Shown piece after piece: positions 8,295 through 18,834 of a stretch of DNA of 64,000 bases. The stretch's first letter is position 1, and each line of letters opens with the position of its first letter. Source of the stretch: Pantoea sp. Ap-967 (lineage in GTDB: Bacteria > Pseudomonadota > Gammaproteobacteria > Pseudomonadales > Pseudomonadaceae); NCBI RefSeq assembly GCF_011752565.1, contig NZ_VWXK01000022.1, positions 1-64,000 of the forward strand. The letters run 5' to 3'. Below the pieces are notes generated by a model that saw only the letters and a program-made list of their open reading frames with translations, searched no databases and had not been told where the DNA came from. The position numbers and the translations under genes were made by a program.

Positions 8295-9512
8295 TTACTT
8301 GCCTTCCCAGCGCTTGAGCACCAGGGTGGCGTTGGTGCCGCCGAAGCCGAAGCTGTTGCTCATCACGGTGGTGAGCTTGGCGTCTTCGGTCTTGCGCACG
8401 ATCGGCAGGTCCGCAACTTCCGGGTCCAGCTCGTCGATGTTGGCGGAGCCGGCGATGAAGTTGTTTTCCATCATCAGCAGGCAGTAGATCGCCTCGTGCA
8501 CGCCCGCGGCGCCCAGCGAGTGGCCCGACAGGCTCTTGGTCGAGCTGATCTTCGGTGCCTTGGCGCCGAACACTTCGCGCACGCCCTTCATCTCGGCTAC
8601 GTCGCCCACCGGCGTCGAGGTGCCGTGGGTGTTGAGGTAGTCGATCGGGGTGTCGACGGTGGACAGCGCCTGCTGCATGCAGCGGATGGCGCCTTCGCCG
8701 CTCGGGGCGACCATGTCGTAGCCGTCGGAGGTGGCGCCGTAGCCGACGATTTCGGCGTAGATCTTCGCGCCACGGGCCAGGGCGTGTTCGAGTTCCTCGA
8801 CCACTACCATGCCGCCGCCGCCAGCGATCACGAAGCCGTCACGGTCGGCGTCGTAGGCACGCGAGGCCAGTTCCGGGGTTTCGTTGCGCTTGGTCGACAG
8901 GGCGCCCATGGCATCGAACAGGAACGACTGGCTCCAGTGCTCTTCTTCACCGCCACCGGCGAAGACGATGTCCTGCTTGCCCCACTGGATCTGCTCCAGG
9001 GCGGTGCCGATGCAGTGCGCGGAAGTGGCGCAGGCCGACGAGATCGAGTAGTTGATACCCTTGATCTTGAACGGCGTGGCCAGGCAAGCCGACACGGTGC
9101 TGCCCATGGTGCGGGTGACGCGGTACGGGCCAACGCGCTTGACGCCTTTCTCGCGCAGGGTGTCCAGCGCTTCCATCTGGTTCAGGGTCGAGGCGCCGCC
9201 GGAACCTGCCACCAGGCCGGTACGCGGGTTGGAGATCTGCTCTTCGGTCAGGCCGGAATCCTTGATCGCGTCCTGCATCGCCAGGTAGGCGTAGGCAGCG
9301 GCGTGGCCGACGAAGCGGTAGACCTTGCGGTCGATCAATTCTTCGAGGTTGAGGTCGATGGACCCGGAAACCTGGCTACGCAGCCCCATTTCCTTGTATT
9401 CCGGGTTGTAGCGGATACCCGGACGGCTGTTGCGCAGGTTTTCGGTGACGGTAGCTTTGTCATTGCCCAGGCACGATACGATGCCCAGACCAGTGATAAC
9501 GACGCGGCGCAT
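8295..9512 (-). CDS. fabB: 3-oxoacyl-ACP synthase I
   Basis: Beta-ketoacyl-ACP synthase I (405 residues), which elongates the cis-3-decenoyl-ACP made by FabA and so commits carbon to unsaturated fatty acids. The Cys-His-His catalytic triad is visible: SSACATSAHC, NTHGTSTPVGD and SLSGHSLGAAG. The C-terminal NSFGFGGTNATLVL block is typical of KAS enzymes. It follows fabA by 11 bases on the same strand with an AGGG ribosome binding site, so the two form the classic fabA-fabB operon, ended by the terminator at 8247-8275. Confidence 0.98.
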   Translation of the reverse strand: MRRVVITGLGIVSCLGNDKATVTENLRNSRPGIRYNPEYKEMGLRSQVSGSIDLNLEELIDRKVYRFVGHAAAYAYLAMQDAIKDSGLTEEQISNPRTGLVAGSGGASTLNQMEALDTLREKGVKRVGPYRVTRTMGSTVSACLATPFKIKGINYSISSACATSAHCIGTALEQIQWGKQDIVFAGGGEEEHWSQSFLFDAMGALSTKRNETPELASRAYDADRDGFVIAGGGGMVVVEELEHALARGAKIYAEIVGYGATSDGYDMVAPSGEGAIRCMQQALSTVDTPIDYLNTHGTSTPVGDVAEMKGVREVFGAKAPKISSTKSLSGHSLGAAGVHEAIYCLLMMENNFIAGSANIDELDPEVADLPIVRKTEDAKLTTVMSNSFGFGGTNATLVLKRWEGK

Positions 9513-9523
9513 GCGAATAACCC

Positions 9524-10039
9524 TTAGAAATTGTCAGTGGAGGTGAACACGCCGACCCGCAGGCCTTCGGCGGTGTAGATCTCGCGGCCGTCGACGCTGA
9601 CCGAGCCATCGGCGATGGCCATGTTCAGCTTGCCCTTCAGGACGCGCTTGATGTGAATGTTGTAGGTGACGGTCTTGGCGGTAGGCAGTACCTGGCCGAA
9701 GAACTTCACTTCGCCCGAGCCCAGCGCGCGGCCACGGCCTGGCAGGCCCTGCCAGCCGAGGAAGAAACCGACCAGCTGCCACATGGCGTCGAGGCCCAGG
9801 CAGCCTGGCATGACCGGGTCGCCTTCGAAATGGCAGGCGAAGAACCACAGGTCCGGGGTGATATCCAGCTCGGCGACCAATTCACCTTTGCCGTACTTGC
9901 CGCCTTCTTCGCTGATGTGGGTGATGCGATCGACCATCAGCATGTTCGGCGCGGGCAGTTGCGCATTACCTGGGCCGAACAGCTCACCGCGACTGCAGCG
10001 CAGCAGGTCTTCCCGAGTAAAGGCGTGTTGTTTGGTCAT
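9524..10039 (-). CDS. fabA: 3-hydroxydecanoyl-ACP dehydratase/isomerase
   Basis: Bifunctional dehydratase/isomerase (171 residues) that dehydrates 3-hydroxydecanoyl-ACP and isomerises trans-2- to cis-3-decenoyl-ACP, the branch point of anaerobic-type unsaturated fatty acid synthesis. The active-site His lies in FACHFEGDPVMPG and the Asp in LGLDAMWQL, both at their usual places. GAGGAG precedes the ATG. It is the first gene of the fabAB operon; about 200 bases upstream contain no other gene and should hold the promoter. Confidence 0.98.
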   Translation of the reverse strand: MTKQHAFTREDLLRCSRGELFGPGNAQLPAPNMLMVDRITHISEEGGKYGKGELVAELDITPDLWFFACHFEGDPVMPGCLGLDAMWQLVGFFLGWQGLPGRGRALGSGEVKFFGQVLPTAKTVTYNIHIKRVLKGKLNMAIADGSVSVDGREIYTAEGLRVGVFTSTDNF

Positions 10040-10149
10040 GCGAGCTCCTCAATAACCCCCTGTGGCAGGGGATGAATCTTCCCGTCCGGCCCGAGATGAG
10101 TCCAGGGCGGCAGCCTACAGGTAGACTATTGCGTTGTGGTGAAAGTCAC

Positions 10150-10183
10150 AGTGCACCTGGCAAAAGAAGTACAGGTGTGCACT
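10150..10183. promoter_or_regulatory. Inverted repeat upstream of fabA
   Basis: AGTGCACCTG and CAGGTGTGCACT form an imperfect dyad (arms match apart from a two-base insertion) across a 12-base centre, 110-145 bases before the fabA start. It could be an operator for a fatty-acid regulator. Pseudomonas fabAB is known to be under TetR-type control in some species, but this sequence was not matched to a known site. Confidence 0.35.
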
Positions 10184-10241
10184 GAAACGTCTATTTTCAG
10201 GGCCGACGAGGGTCCTGTCCAGTCTTTAAGACTGCCGCACT

Positions 10242-12169
<1,928 letters not shown>

Positions 12170-12173
<4 letters not shown>

Positions 12174-13060
12174 GGGGTGGGTTCTCCTTCGGCCAGGGCC
12201 TTGGCAGTGGCGTTCGGATCGATGGGTTCGAGCCCCAGGGCGCGCGCCACCTGCTGGTTGCCGCTGACGCCATAGCGTGCAGGGTACAAGCTGCGCGGCC
12301 AGCGTGCCGGCGGCTGGTCGAGCAACTGGTCGAGCACCGCCAGCCAGTCGCCTTGGTCGCTGAAGGTGCTGGCCAGGGCGCCGGCGCGGACGAAGCCGGC
12401 ATTGGGGCCAATCAGCGCCATTTGCCGGCCGTAGCTGCTGAGCAGTACGTTCTTCGCCGTATTGGAGTTGAACAGGTCGGGGTCATCGATGCCCAGCAGC
12501 ACGTCACTGCTGGCCAGCAGGTGCTGCAGCGGGCGGCTGTCGCGCTGGTCGGGCCAGTCCTGGGCGACGATTTCCAGGCCCAGTGGGCGCGCTGCCTGGC
12601 GCAGTTCATCCAGCAGGAAGTGGCTGTGCTCGCCATACAGCACGCCGATGCGCTGGGCCTGCGGCAGCAGGTAGCGGGCCAGGCGCAGCTGGCGGGCCAG
12701 CGGCGGGTCGCTCCATAGCAAGGTCAGGTAGCCGGGGCGTGACTTTCCCAGGCGCTGCTCGGCCTGCACCCGGCTGATGCGCATGGCCAGCGCAGGTGGG
12801 CCGGCCGTTTCGTGCAGGCGCCAGTCCAGCGCCGTGCTGTCGAGCAGCACCAGGCGCAGGTCGGCCTTGAGCTGGCCGGGATGGGGCAGGCTGTCGACCG
12901 TCTGGAAGCGCACCTGGTCGTGGCTGCGGCGGCTTTCAAGGGCGGCGACGAAGCTGCGGATGCCTGGCTGGTCTTCGCCACCGACCAGCAGGATTTCACT
13001 GGCAGACAGCGAACCCAACGGCAGCAGGCAGAACAGCAACAGGCGCAGCAGACGGGCCAT
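12170..13060 (-). CDS. Periplasmic ABC-substrate-binding-like protein
   Basis: A 296-residue exported protein with a clear signal peptide (MARLLRLLLFCLLPLGSLSA). The body contains segments such as RIGVLYGEHSHFLLDELRQA followed by LGLEIVAQDW, resembling PF04392-type (ABC_sub_bind) periplasmic proteins. No ABC permease or ATPase gene is nearby. Instead it lies between a TonB-dependent receptor gene (touching, at 13060) and a hybrid kinase gene (ATGA overlap). By inference it delivers ligand to the kinase sensor domain rather than to a transporter. Confidence 0.78.
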
Positions 13061-15207
13061 CAGAACTCCAGCTCCGCACTCACGCTCAGGCGATGACGGC
13101 TGTCGTAGAGGTTCTGCTCGACCGTGGTGGGCTGGTCGTCCAGGCGTTGCTGCCACAGCGCCGCCAGCTCCAGGGTGCTGCCCTGGATACGAAAGCGCTT
13201 GGCCACGCGCAGGTCGACACGCTCGTATCGGTACTGGTTGAGGGCATCGTCGCCGTAGTAGAACAGCGCGCTCGACCAGCCCTCGCCCCACTCGCGCATC
13301 CACCCGGCCGAGCCGCTGTTGCGGGCGCTGAGGCGGCGGTCGGCGGGGTTGCTGGCCCAGGCATCGACGTAGGCGTAGGTCAGGCGCAGGCGGTCGCGCT
13401 GGCTCGCGCGCCAGTCGAACTGCGCTTCGCTGCCGCTGAAGCGGGCCTTGTTGGCATTGCTGGCGATGTACTGGTTGTTCTTCAGCGGCTCGCTGATCAT
13501 TCCCGTGATCTCGTCGTAGAACAGCTTCACATCCATGCTCAGGTCGATATCGCTGAAATAGCCGTTGTAGCCAAGCTCGCGCGAGCGCATGCGCTCCTGG
13601 TCGAGGTTGCCTGGGCCGCGGGTCTTGACGAAATACTGGGCGTTGTTCTGGCCGAACGCGGTTGGGGTCAGGTTGCGAACGGTGTAGCTCCAGTTGACGT
13701 TGTTCTCGAACATGTCGGGCGAACGCACCGCCTCGGAGTACACCGCGCGCAGGCCGTGGCGCGGGGTAATCAGGTAGTTCACCGCCATGCGCGGGGTCAG
13801 CGAGCTGCCCGACAGCTGCGAGTTCTCGAACATCGCCCCGCCCTGGACGATCCAGTGCTCGTCGGCCCGCCACTCCAGCTGGCTGAACAGGCGCCAGGTC
13901 TGGTCGTCGATGCTGCCGTTGAAATAGGTTTGCGAATTGGCCCGATCATAGCGGTAGTTCATGCCGCTGAGCAGGCGCAGGCTGTCGGTGAGGCTCAGGG
14001 TGTCCTGGATTTCCAGGTCGTAGCGCGATTCCCGGGTGCTTTGGTCGACATCGCCGCAGACCACGTTGCTGCCACCCAGGTTGTTCCACTGGTTCTTGAT
14101 CGCATCGACCAGCGCCTGTTCCTCGGGGTTGCTGCTGCTGGGCGGGTTGTTGGCCCCGCGGGCGACTTTTTCGGCGTAATCCGGGTTCATTTGCCACAGG
14201 CGGGTCAGCTCGGGGCTGAACGACAGCGCCGCGTCACAGGCGCGCCACACTTGCTGGCGGTCGAAGTGCTGCGCCGAACCTTGCACGTACAGGCTGTGCT
14301 CAGGGTTGAAGTCGATGCTCCAGCGCACCGACCCGGCGTAGTCCTTGGCGTCGACGTCGGCGTTGTCGCCCCGTTGGGTGACGAAGGGGAACACTGCCTG
14401 GTAGGTGTAGGGGCGCTGGTTGCTGCCTTCCTTGGCCGCCAGTTGCCATTCCAGGGTCTGGTCTGGCGCCAGGGTGTGGCTGACGCTGAGGTTGAAGCGG
14501 TTCAGGCGGCGGCTGTCGCGGTAGTCCTGGCCGAGCTGGTTCTTGTCGAAACCATCGTCCTGCTGGCCTGACACCGACAGGCGCAGGTCGCCACCTTCCC
14601 AGCCGAAGCCGTGGCTGAGGTAGTAATCGTTGATGCCGTCCTGGCCGCGGGTCAGCTTCATGCGCGTGCCGTGGCTGTCGGCCGGGTTGCGGGTGAGGAT
14701 GTTGACCACCGCCATCAGCGCGTTGGCGCCGTAGCTGACGGTGTTGGGGCCGCGGAACACCTCGATGCGCTCGATGTCCTCGATGGCCACCGGGATGTCG
14801 CTCCAGTCCACCGTGGCCAGGCCTGCGCGGTACACCGAGCGGCCGTCGATCAGTACCTGCATGCGCCGGGCGTCGTTGACGTTGCTGCCATGGTAGTTGA
14901 CGGTTGGCTGGTTGCCGGCGCCGTAGCCGATCATCATGCCCGGCACCAGGCGCAGCAGCTCAGGGATGTCACGGGCACCGCTGGCGCGAATCAGCTCGCT
15001 GTCGAGCACGGTCATGCTGCCGGGAACCGCCGCCGGGGATTGTTTCAGGCGCGTGGCGGTCAGAACCTGCGGCAGGTCGGTGTTGTCGATGAACAAGTCA
15101 TCGGCCACGGCCGAGCCACCGAGCAGGGCGGTCAGCAGCAGCAGGCGAGGGTAAGGGGGCGAGCCAGGGAACACAGGACAGCCTTGTCTCAGGTTTGAAA
15201 CAGGCAT
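13060..15207 (-). CDS. TonB-dependent outer-membrane receptor
   Basis: A 715-residue outer-membrane receptor of the BtuB/vitamin-type size class. After a signal peptide (to about residue 36), the TonB-box region LPQVLTATRLKQ precedes the plug domain (GSMTVLDSELIRASGARDI; VNYHGSNVN; VLIDGRSVY; IERIEVFRGPNTVSYGANA). A beta-barrel follows, ending in an aromatic C-terminal residue (SVSAELEF). There is no N-terminal sigma-regulator signalling domain. The ligand is unknown, and no Fur box or riboswitch was recognised upstream. It is the first gene of a three-gene, minus-strand operon. Confidence 0.93.
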   Translation of the reverse strand: MPVSNLRQGCPVFPGSPPYPRLLLLTALLGGSAVADDLFIDNTDLPQVLTATRLKQSPAAVPGSMTVLDSELIRASGARDIPELLRLVPGMMIGYGAGNQPTVNYHGSNVNDARRMQVLIDGRSVYRAGLATVDWSDIPVAIEDIERIEVFRGPNTVSYGANALMAVVNILTRNPADSHGTRMKLTRGQDGINDYYLSHGFGWEGGDLRLSVSGQQDDGFDKNQLGQDYRDSRRLNRFNLSVSHTLAPDQTLEWQLAAKEGSNQRPYTYQAVFPFVTQRGDNADVDAKDYAGSVRWSIDFNPEHSLYVQGSAQHFDRQQVWRACDAALSFSPELTRLWQMNPDYAEKVARGANNPPSSSNPEEQALVDAIKNQWNNLGGSNVVCGDVDQSTRESRYDLEIQDTLSLTDSLRLLSGMNYRYDRANSQTYFNGSIDDQTWRLFSQLEWRADEHWIVQGGAMFENSQLSGSSLTPRMAVNYLITPRHGLRAVYSEAVRSPDMFENNVNWSYTVRNLTPTAFGQNNAQYFVKTRGPGNLDQERMRSRELGYNGYFSDIDLSMDVKLFYDEITGMISEPLKNNQYIASNANKARFSGSEAQFDWRASQRDRLRLTYAYVDAWASNPADRRLSARNSGSAGWMREWGEGWSSALFYYGDDALNQYRYERVDLRVAKRFRIQGSTLELAALWQQRLDDQPTTVEQNLYDSRHRLSVSAELEF

Positions 15208-15284
15208 GGTAACTGACCGTGGGGGTTTTGCCAGTGATCTGCGGCGGTTTTGCGGCTTGGAATGGTGATTGGGTTGGGGGGGCC

Positions 15285-15538
15285 TGCCTTGGGATTTGCA
15301 GTGGGGCGTATATCGAGCGCCGCCCGCGCGGCGCTTCGCGAGCTGCGCTCGCTCCTACGTTTGTTTCGGGCCAGTGAGTCCTGGGGGATTTGCGCGCGAG
15401 CGCCCTGGCGCATGGCGCGACGGCCGCGCGCGCCTGCCACAGGCGTTACTAGCCCGAAACAAACGTAGGAGCGAGCGCAGCTCGCGATGCGCCGCGCGGG
15501 CGGCGCTCGATCTCCCAGGCACCGCCAATCCCAAGGCA
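15285..15538. repeat. Composite REP-based inverted element, copy 1
   Basis: A fold of about 254 bp. The outermost arms TGCCTTGGGATT / AATCCCAAGGCA enclose ATCGAGCGCCGCCCGCGCGGCGC, then a REP (GCGAGCTGCGCTCGCTCCTAC), then GTTTGTTTCGGGCC. The same blocks return in reverse complement after a GC-rich loop (about 15369-15450) containing CCTGGCGCATGGCGCG. A second copy lies at 35182-35438. It fills the gap between the divergent TonB-receptor and gpsA genes. Confidence 0.85.
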
Positions 15539-15577
15539 AACCCTTGCAACCACCCCGACACTGGCTCTGTAGCAGAC

Positions 15578-15598
15578 GACCCGTATAATGAACGGGTC
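15578..15598 (+). promoter_or_regulatory. gpsA promoter -10 within a palindrome
   Basis: A perfect TATAAT (15584-15589) lies inside the inverted repeat GACCCGT-ATAATGA-ACGGGTC (15578-15598), 32 bases before the gpsA ATG. No good -35 box is visible. The dyad over the -10 would suit a repressor site. Confidence 0.55.
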
Positions 15599-15630
15599 GC
15601 CACTTCACTAATGGCTTTAACGGATCGATT

Positions 15631-16656
15631 ATGACTGAACAGCAACCTGTTGCAGTTCTGGGAGGCGGCAGCTTCGGCACCGCCGTGGCGAACCTGCTGG
15701 CCGAGAACGGCGTGCCAGTGCGCCAATGGATGCGCGACCCCGAACAAGCCGAGGCGATGCGCGTCAACCGCGAGAACCCGCGCTACCTCAAGGGTATCCG
15801 CCTGCTGGACGGTGTCGAGCCGGTCAACGACCTGCTGGCCACCCTGCAAGCGAGCGACCTGATTTTCGTCGCCTTGCCCTCCAGTGCCCTGCGCAGCGTG
15901 CTGGCGCCCCACGCCGACCTGCTCAGCGGCAAGTGCCTGGTCAGCCTGACCAAGGGCATCGAGGCGCAGAGCTTCAAGCTGATGAGCCAGATCCTTGAAG
16001 AAATCGCCCCCCACGCACGCATCGGCGTGCTGTCCGGCCCCAACCTGGCCCGTGAGATCGCCGAGCATGCGCTGACCGCCACCGTGGTCGCCAGCGAAGA
16101 CGAGGCCCTGTGCCAGCGCGTGCAGGCCGTGTTGCATGGCCGCACCTTCCGCGTCTATGCCAGTGCCGACCGCTTTGGCGTCGAGCTGGGCGGGGCGCTG
16201 AAAAACGTCTATGCCATCATCGCCGGCATGGCCGTTGCCCTGGGCATGGGTGAGAACACCAAGAGCATGCTGATTACCCGCGCCCTGGCCGAGATGACCC
16301 GCTTCGCCGTGAGCCAGGGCGCCAACCCCATGACCTTCCTGGGCCTGGCCGGGGTCGGTGACCTGATCGTCACCTGCTCCTCGCCCAAGAGCCGCAACTA
16401 CCAGGTGGGCCATGCCCTCGGCCAGGGCCTGACCCTGGAAGAGGCCGTCAGCCGCCTGGGCGAAGTGGCCGAAGGGGTCAATACCCTCAAGGTGCTCAAG
16501 GCCAAGGCCCAGGAGGTGCAGGTGTACATGCCGCTGGTGGCGGGCCTGCACGCCATCCTGTTCGAAGGCCGCACGTTGAACCAGGTGATCGAGCACCTGA
16601 TGCGCGCCGAACCCAAGACCGACGTCGACTTCATTTCCATCAGCGGCTTCAACTGA
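15631..16656 (+). CDS. gpsA: Glycerol-3-phosphate dehydrogenase [NAD(P)+]
   Basis: Cytoplasmic enzyme (341 residues) that reduces dihydroxyacetone phosphate to sn-glycerol-3-phosphate for phospholipid synthesis. The N-terminal dinucleotide fold begins VLGGGSFGTAVANLLAENG. The substrate domain carries the catalytic Lys in LGGALKNVYAIIAGMAVALG and the downstream block GLAGVGDLIVTCSSPKSRNY. Length is normal. It heads a probable operon with the DUF4389 and sixA genes (24-base gap, then a GTGA overlap). Confidence 0.97.
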   Translation: MTEQQPVAVLGGGSFGTAVANLLAENGVPVRQWMRDPEQAEAMRVNRENPRYLKGIRLLDGVEPVNDLLATLQASDLIFVALPSSALRSVLAPHADLLSGKCLVSLTKGIEAQSFKLMSQILEEIAPHARIGVLSGPNLAREIAEHALTATVVASEDEALCQRVQAVLHGRTFRVYASADRFGVELGGALKNVYAIIAGMAVALGMGENTKSMLITRALAEMTRFAVSQGANPMTFLGLAGVGDLIVTCSSPKSRNYQVGHALGQGLTLEEAVSRLGEVAEGVNTLKVLKAKAQEVQVYMPLVAGLHAILFEGRTLNQVIEHLMRAEPKTDVDFISISGFN

Positions 16657-16679
16657 AAGCCCCGAGCAAGGAGCGAAAC

Positions 16680-17027
16680 ATGAACGATACCCCAGAGCGC
16701 GCCCAGCGCGAGTCGATCATCCTGCGGGTGCTGTGGATGCTGGTGTTCCTGGTGGTCTGGCAGCTGGCCGAGCTGCTGCTGGGTGGCCTGGTGCTGGTGC
16801 AACTGGTCTACCGCCTGATCTACGCTGCGCCCAGCGCCAGCCTGATGAACTTTGGCGACAGCCTGAGCCAGTACCTGGCACAGATCGGCCGCTTCGGCAG
16901 CTTCCACACCGACCAGAAACCCTGGCCGTTCGCCGACTGGCCAACCCCGCGTGCCCCGGAAGGCGAGGCGCCCCATGCCGTGGCCCCGGCGCCGCACCCA
17001 GTGCGTGACGAGGAGCCGAAGCTGTGA
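16680..17027 (+). CDS. DUF4389 domain-containing membrane protein
   Basis: A 115-residue protein of the DUF4389 family; function unknown. One long hydrophobic stretch (about 14-46, VLWMLVFLVVWQLAELLL and after) may form one or two membrane helices. The Asn/Phe/Gly-rich linker and a Pro-rich C-terminal tail (about 82-115) follow. AAGGAG precedes the ATG. Its stop overlaps the GTG start of sixA, so expression is coupled. This neighbourhood next to gpsA and sixA recurs in Pseudomonas as far as I recall, but that gives no direct function. Confidence 0.85.
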   Translation: MNDTPERAQRESIILRVLWMLVFLVVWQLAELLLGGLVLVQLVYRLIYAAPSASLMNFGDSLSQYLAQIGRFGSFHTDQKPWPFADWPTPRAPEGEAPHAVAPAPHPVRDEEPKL

Positions 17028-17482
17028 AGCTGTGGGTGCTGCGCCATGGTGAAGCCGAGCCGCGGGCCAATACCGATGCCGAACGGCGCCTGACCGGCCA
17101 CGGCCGCGAGCAAGTGCTGCACAGCGCCGCACACCTGCTCGGCCAGCCGTTGCAGGCGATCTACGCCAGCCCCTTCGTGCGCGCCCAGCAGACGGCGGCC
17201 CTGGTGCATGACACCCTGGGCTTCGCCGAGCCGGTGCGCACCGTGCCCTGGCTGACCCCGGAAAGCAATGTGCAGCAGGTGCTCGGGCAGCTCGAACGCC
17301 TGGGCCTTGAGCATGTGTTGCTGGTCAGCCACCAGCCGTTGGTGGGGGCGCTGGTGGGCCTGCTCGAACATGGCCATGTGCAGCAGGCGGCGCCCATGGG
17401 CACCGCCAGCCTGGCCGTGCTTGAGGGTGACTGGCCGCTGGCCGGGCTGATGACCCTGAACCACCTCCACCACGCCCCCTGA
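17024..17482 (+). CDS. sixA: Phosphohistidine phosphatase SixA
   Basis: A 152-residue histidine phosphatase-superfamily protein. The LRHGEAEPRANTDAERRLT motif holds the phosphoacceptor His (RHG), and VSHQPLVGALVGLL holds the second catalytic His. SixA acts on phosphohistidine in phosphorelay or phosphotransferase proteins. The start is a GTG in a GTGA overlap with the DUF4389 gene. No histidine kinase is adjacent in this operon, so its target is open. Confidence 0.92.
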   Translation: MKLWVLRHGEAEPRANTDAERRLTGHGREQVLHSAAHLLGQPLQAIYASPFVRAQQTAALVHDTLGFAEPVRTVPWLTPESNVQQVLGQLERLGLEHVLLVSHQPLVGALVGLLEHGHVQQAAPMGTASLAVLEGDWPLAGLMTLNHLHHAP

Positions 17483-17489
17483 GGCCATT

Positions 17490-17513
17490 GCAACTGGCAT
17501 TTTTGTCAGTTGC
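17490..17513 (+). terminator. Hairpin after sixA
   Basis: GCAACTG-GCATTTTTGT-CAGTTGC: seven-base perfect arms with a T-rich loop, eight bases after the sixA stop. It lacks a 3' T-run, so its strength as a terminator is uncertain. Confidence 0.4.
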
Positions 17514-17582
17514 CGGGGCTTTGGATCCATTGCTAGCCTTGGCCCCACATGACAGGTACATGACTGGGCCGAGGTGCGATGA

Positions 17583-17951
17583 ATGTTTGGGCGACGCTTG
17601 GAATTGGTGGGCTCGATGGACCTGCAACCGACGATGGACAAGGTCCACAACGGTATTGCCCTGGACTTTGCCCAATACAGCCTGCTGCGCGAAGGGGCGG
17701 ACGCCAAGCTCTACCAATTGCTGGGCAGGTTGCAGGGCGAGCCCGCCGCGCAGGCCGCCCACGACCTGCAGACGTTGCAGGAAGCCTGCCAGCAGCTCGC
17801 CCACTTGCTGCAAGCCAGCTGCCTGACCCTGCGCCGCCTGCAACTGCCCCCGCAAGACCAGCGCCTGGCCCGTGAGGCCCTGGAAGGGCAACTGGCCTGC
17901 ATGCAAGCCTGCCTGCGCCGCTCGCTGGGCAGTTTCGACGCCCAGGCATGA
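17583..17951 (+). CDS. Hypothetical protein, helical, 122 residues
   Basis: I do not recognise a family. The product is predicted to be largely helical, rich in Leu, Gln and Ala, with hydrophobic heptad-like spacing between about 24 and 110 (LLREGADAKLYQLLGRLQG; LQTLQEACQQLAHLLQ). It contains four Cys (two in CLTL and CMQAC contexts). No signal peptide or membrane segment is present. ATG at 17583 has GAGGTG six bases upstream. A competing ATG at 17579 would give a Pro/Arg-rich frame with GC-typical shadow composition. It lies alone between sixA and the hydrolase pair. Confidence 0.7.
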   Translation: MFGRRLELVGSMDLQPTMDKVHNGIALDFAQYSLLREGADAKLYQLLGRLQGEPAAQAAHDLQTLQEACQQLAHLLQASCLTLRRLQLPPQDQRLAREALEGQLACMQACLRRSLGSFDAQA

Positions 17952-18045
17952 CCTGATCGCCGTTGCCGATGACCTTTCCAGACATTGCCGAGTGACCCGC
18001 CAGCGCTGACAATGGGCCATCATCCCTTGGCCCGGACTCGCCGCC

Positions 18046-18834
18046 ATGTCGCAGCAGATTTTCTTCGCCCATGCCAACGGCTTTCCGTCTGCGACCTACG
18101 GCAAGCTGTTCGCGGCCCTGGCGCCGGATTACCGGGTAGGGCACCTGGAGCAGCATGGCCATGACCCACGCTTCCCGGTGGGCGAGAACTGGCAACAACT
18201 GGTGGACGAACTGCTGCACCACCTGGCGCAACAAGAGGCGCCGGTGTGGGGCGTTGGCCATTCCCTGGGCGGTGTGCTGCACCTGCACGCGGCCTTGCGC
18301 CGGCCTGAGTATTACCGTGGCGTGGTCATGCTCGATTCACCCGTGCTCACCCGCGCCGACCAGTGGCTGCTGCGCACCGCCAAGCGCTTTGGCTTCATCG
18401 ACCGCATCACCCCGGCCGGGCGCACCCTGGGTCGGCGCGAGGCATTCGCTGACCGTGACAGCGCCCGCGACTACTTCGCCAGCAAGTCGCTGTTCCGCCA
18501 ATTCGACCCCGATTGCCTAGAGGCCTACCTGGAACATGGCTTACAGGCGGCCAATGAAGGCTTGCGCCTGCGCTTCGACCCAGCCACCGAAATCAGCATC
18601 TACCGCAATATCCCCCACACCAGCCCGGCACCGGCCCGCCAGCTGCAGGTGCCGTTGGCGATGGTGCGCGGCGAGCGCAGCAACGTTATCCGCCGCCACC
18701 ATGCGCTGGCGGTGCGCAGCATGCCCCGGGGCGAGTACCACAGTGTGCCGGGCGGGCACATGTTCCCGTTGGAGCGGCCCACCGACACCGCCAGCCTGAT
18801 CAAGGGCCTGTTCGACCGCTGGAGCCAGGCATGA
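18046..18834 (+). CDS. Alpha/beta hydrolase (first of a pair)
   Basis: A 262-residue cytoplasmic alpha/beta-hydrolase. The nucleophile elbow is GVGHSLGG (Ser about residue 77). The N-terminal FFAHANGFPSATYGKLF carries the oxyanion-loop HxNGFP pattern common in this subgroup. The catalytic His is probably in VPGGHMFPLERP near the C-terminus. Its TGA overlaps the next ATG (ATGA). It may be an esterase or lipase-like enzyme; the substrate is not evident. Confidence 0.88.
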   Translation: MSQQIFFAHANGFPSATYGKLFAALAPDYRVGHLEQHGHDPRFPVGENWQQLVDELLHHLAQQEAPVWGVGHSLGGVLHLHAALRRPEYYRGVVMLDSPVLTRADQWLLRTAKRFGFIDRITPAGRTLGRREAFADRDSARDYFASKSLFRQFDPDCLEAYLEHGLQAANEGLRLRFDPATEISIYRNIPHTSPAPARQLQVPLAMVRGERSNVIRRHHALAVRSMPRGEYHSVPGGHMFPLERPTDTASLIKGLFDRWSQA

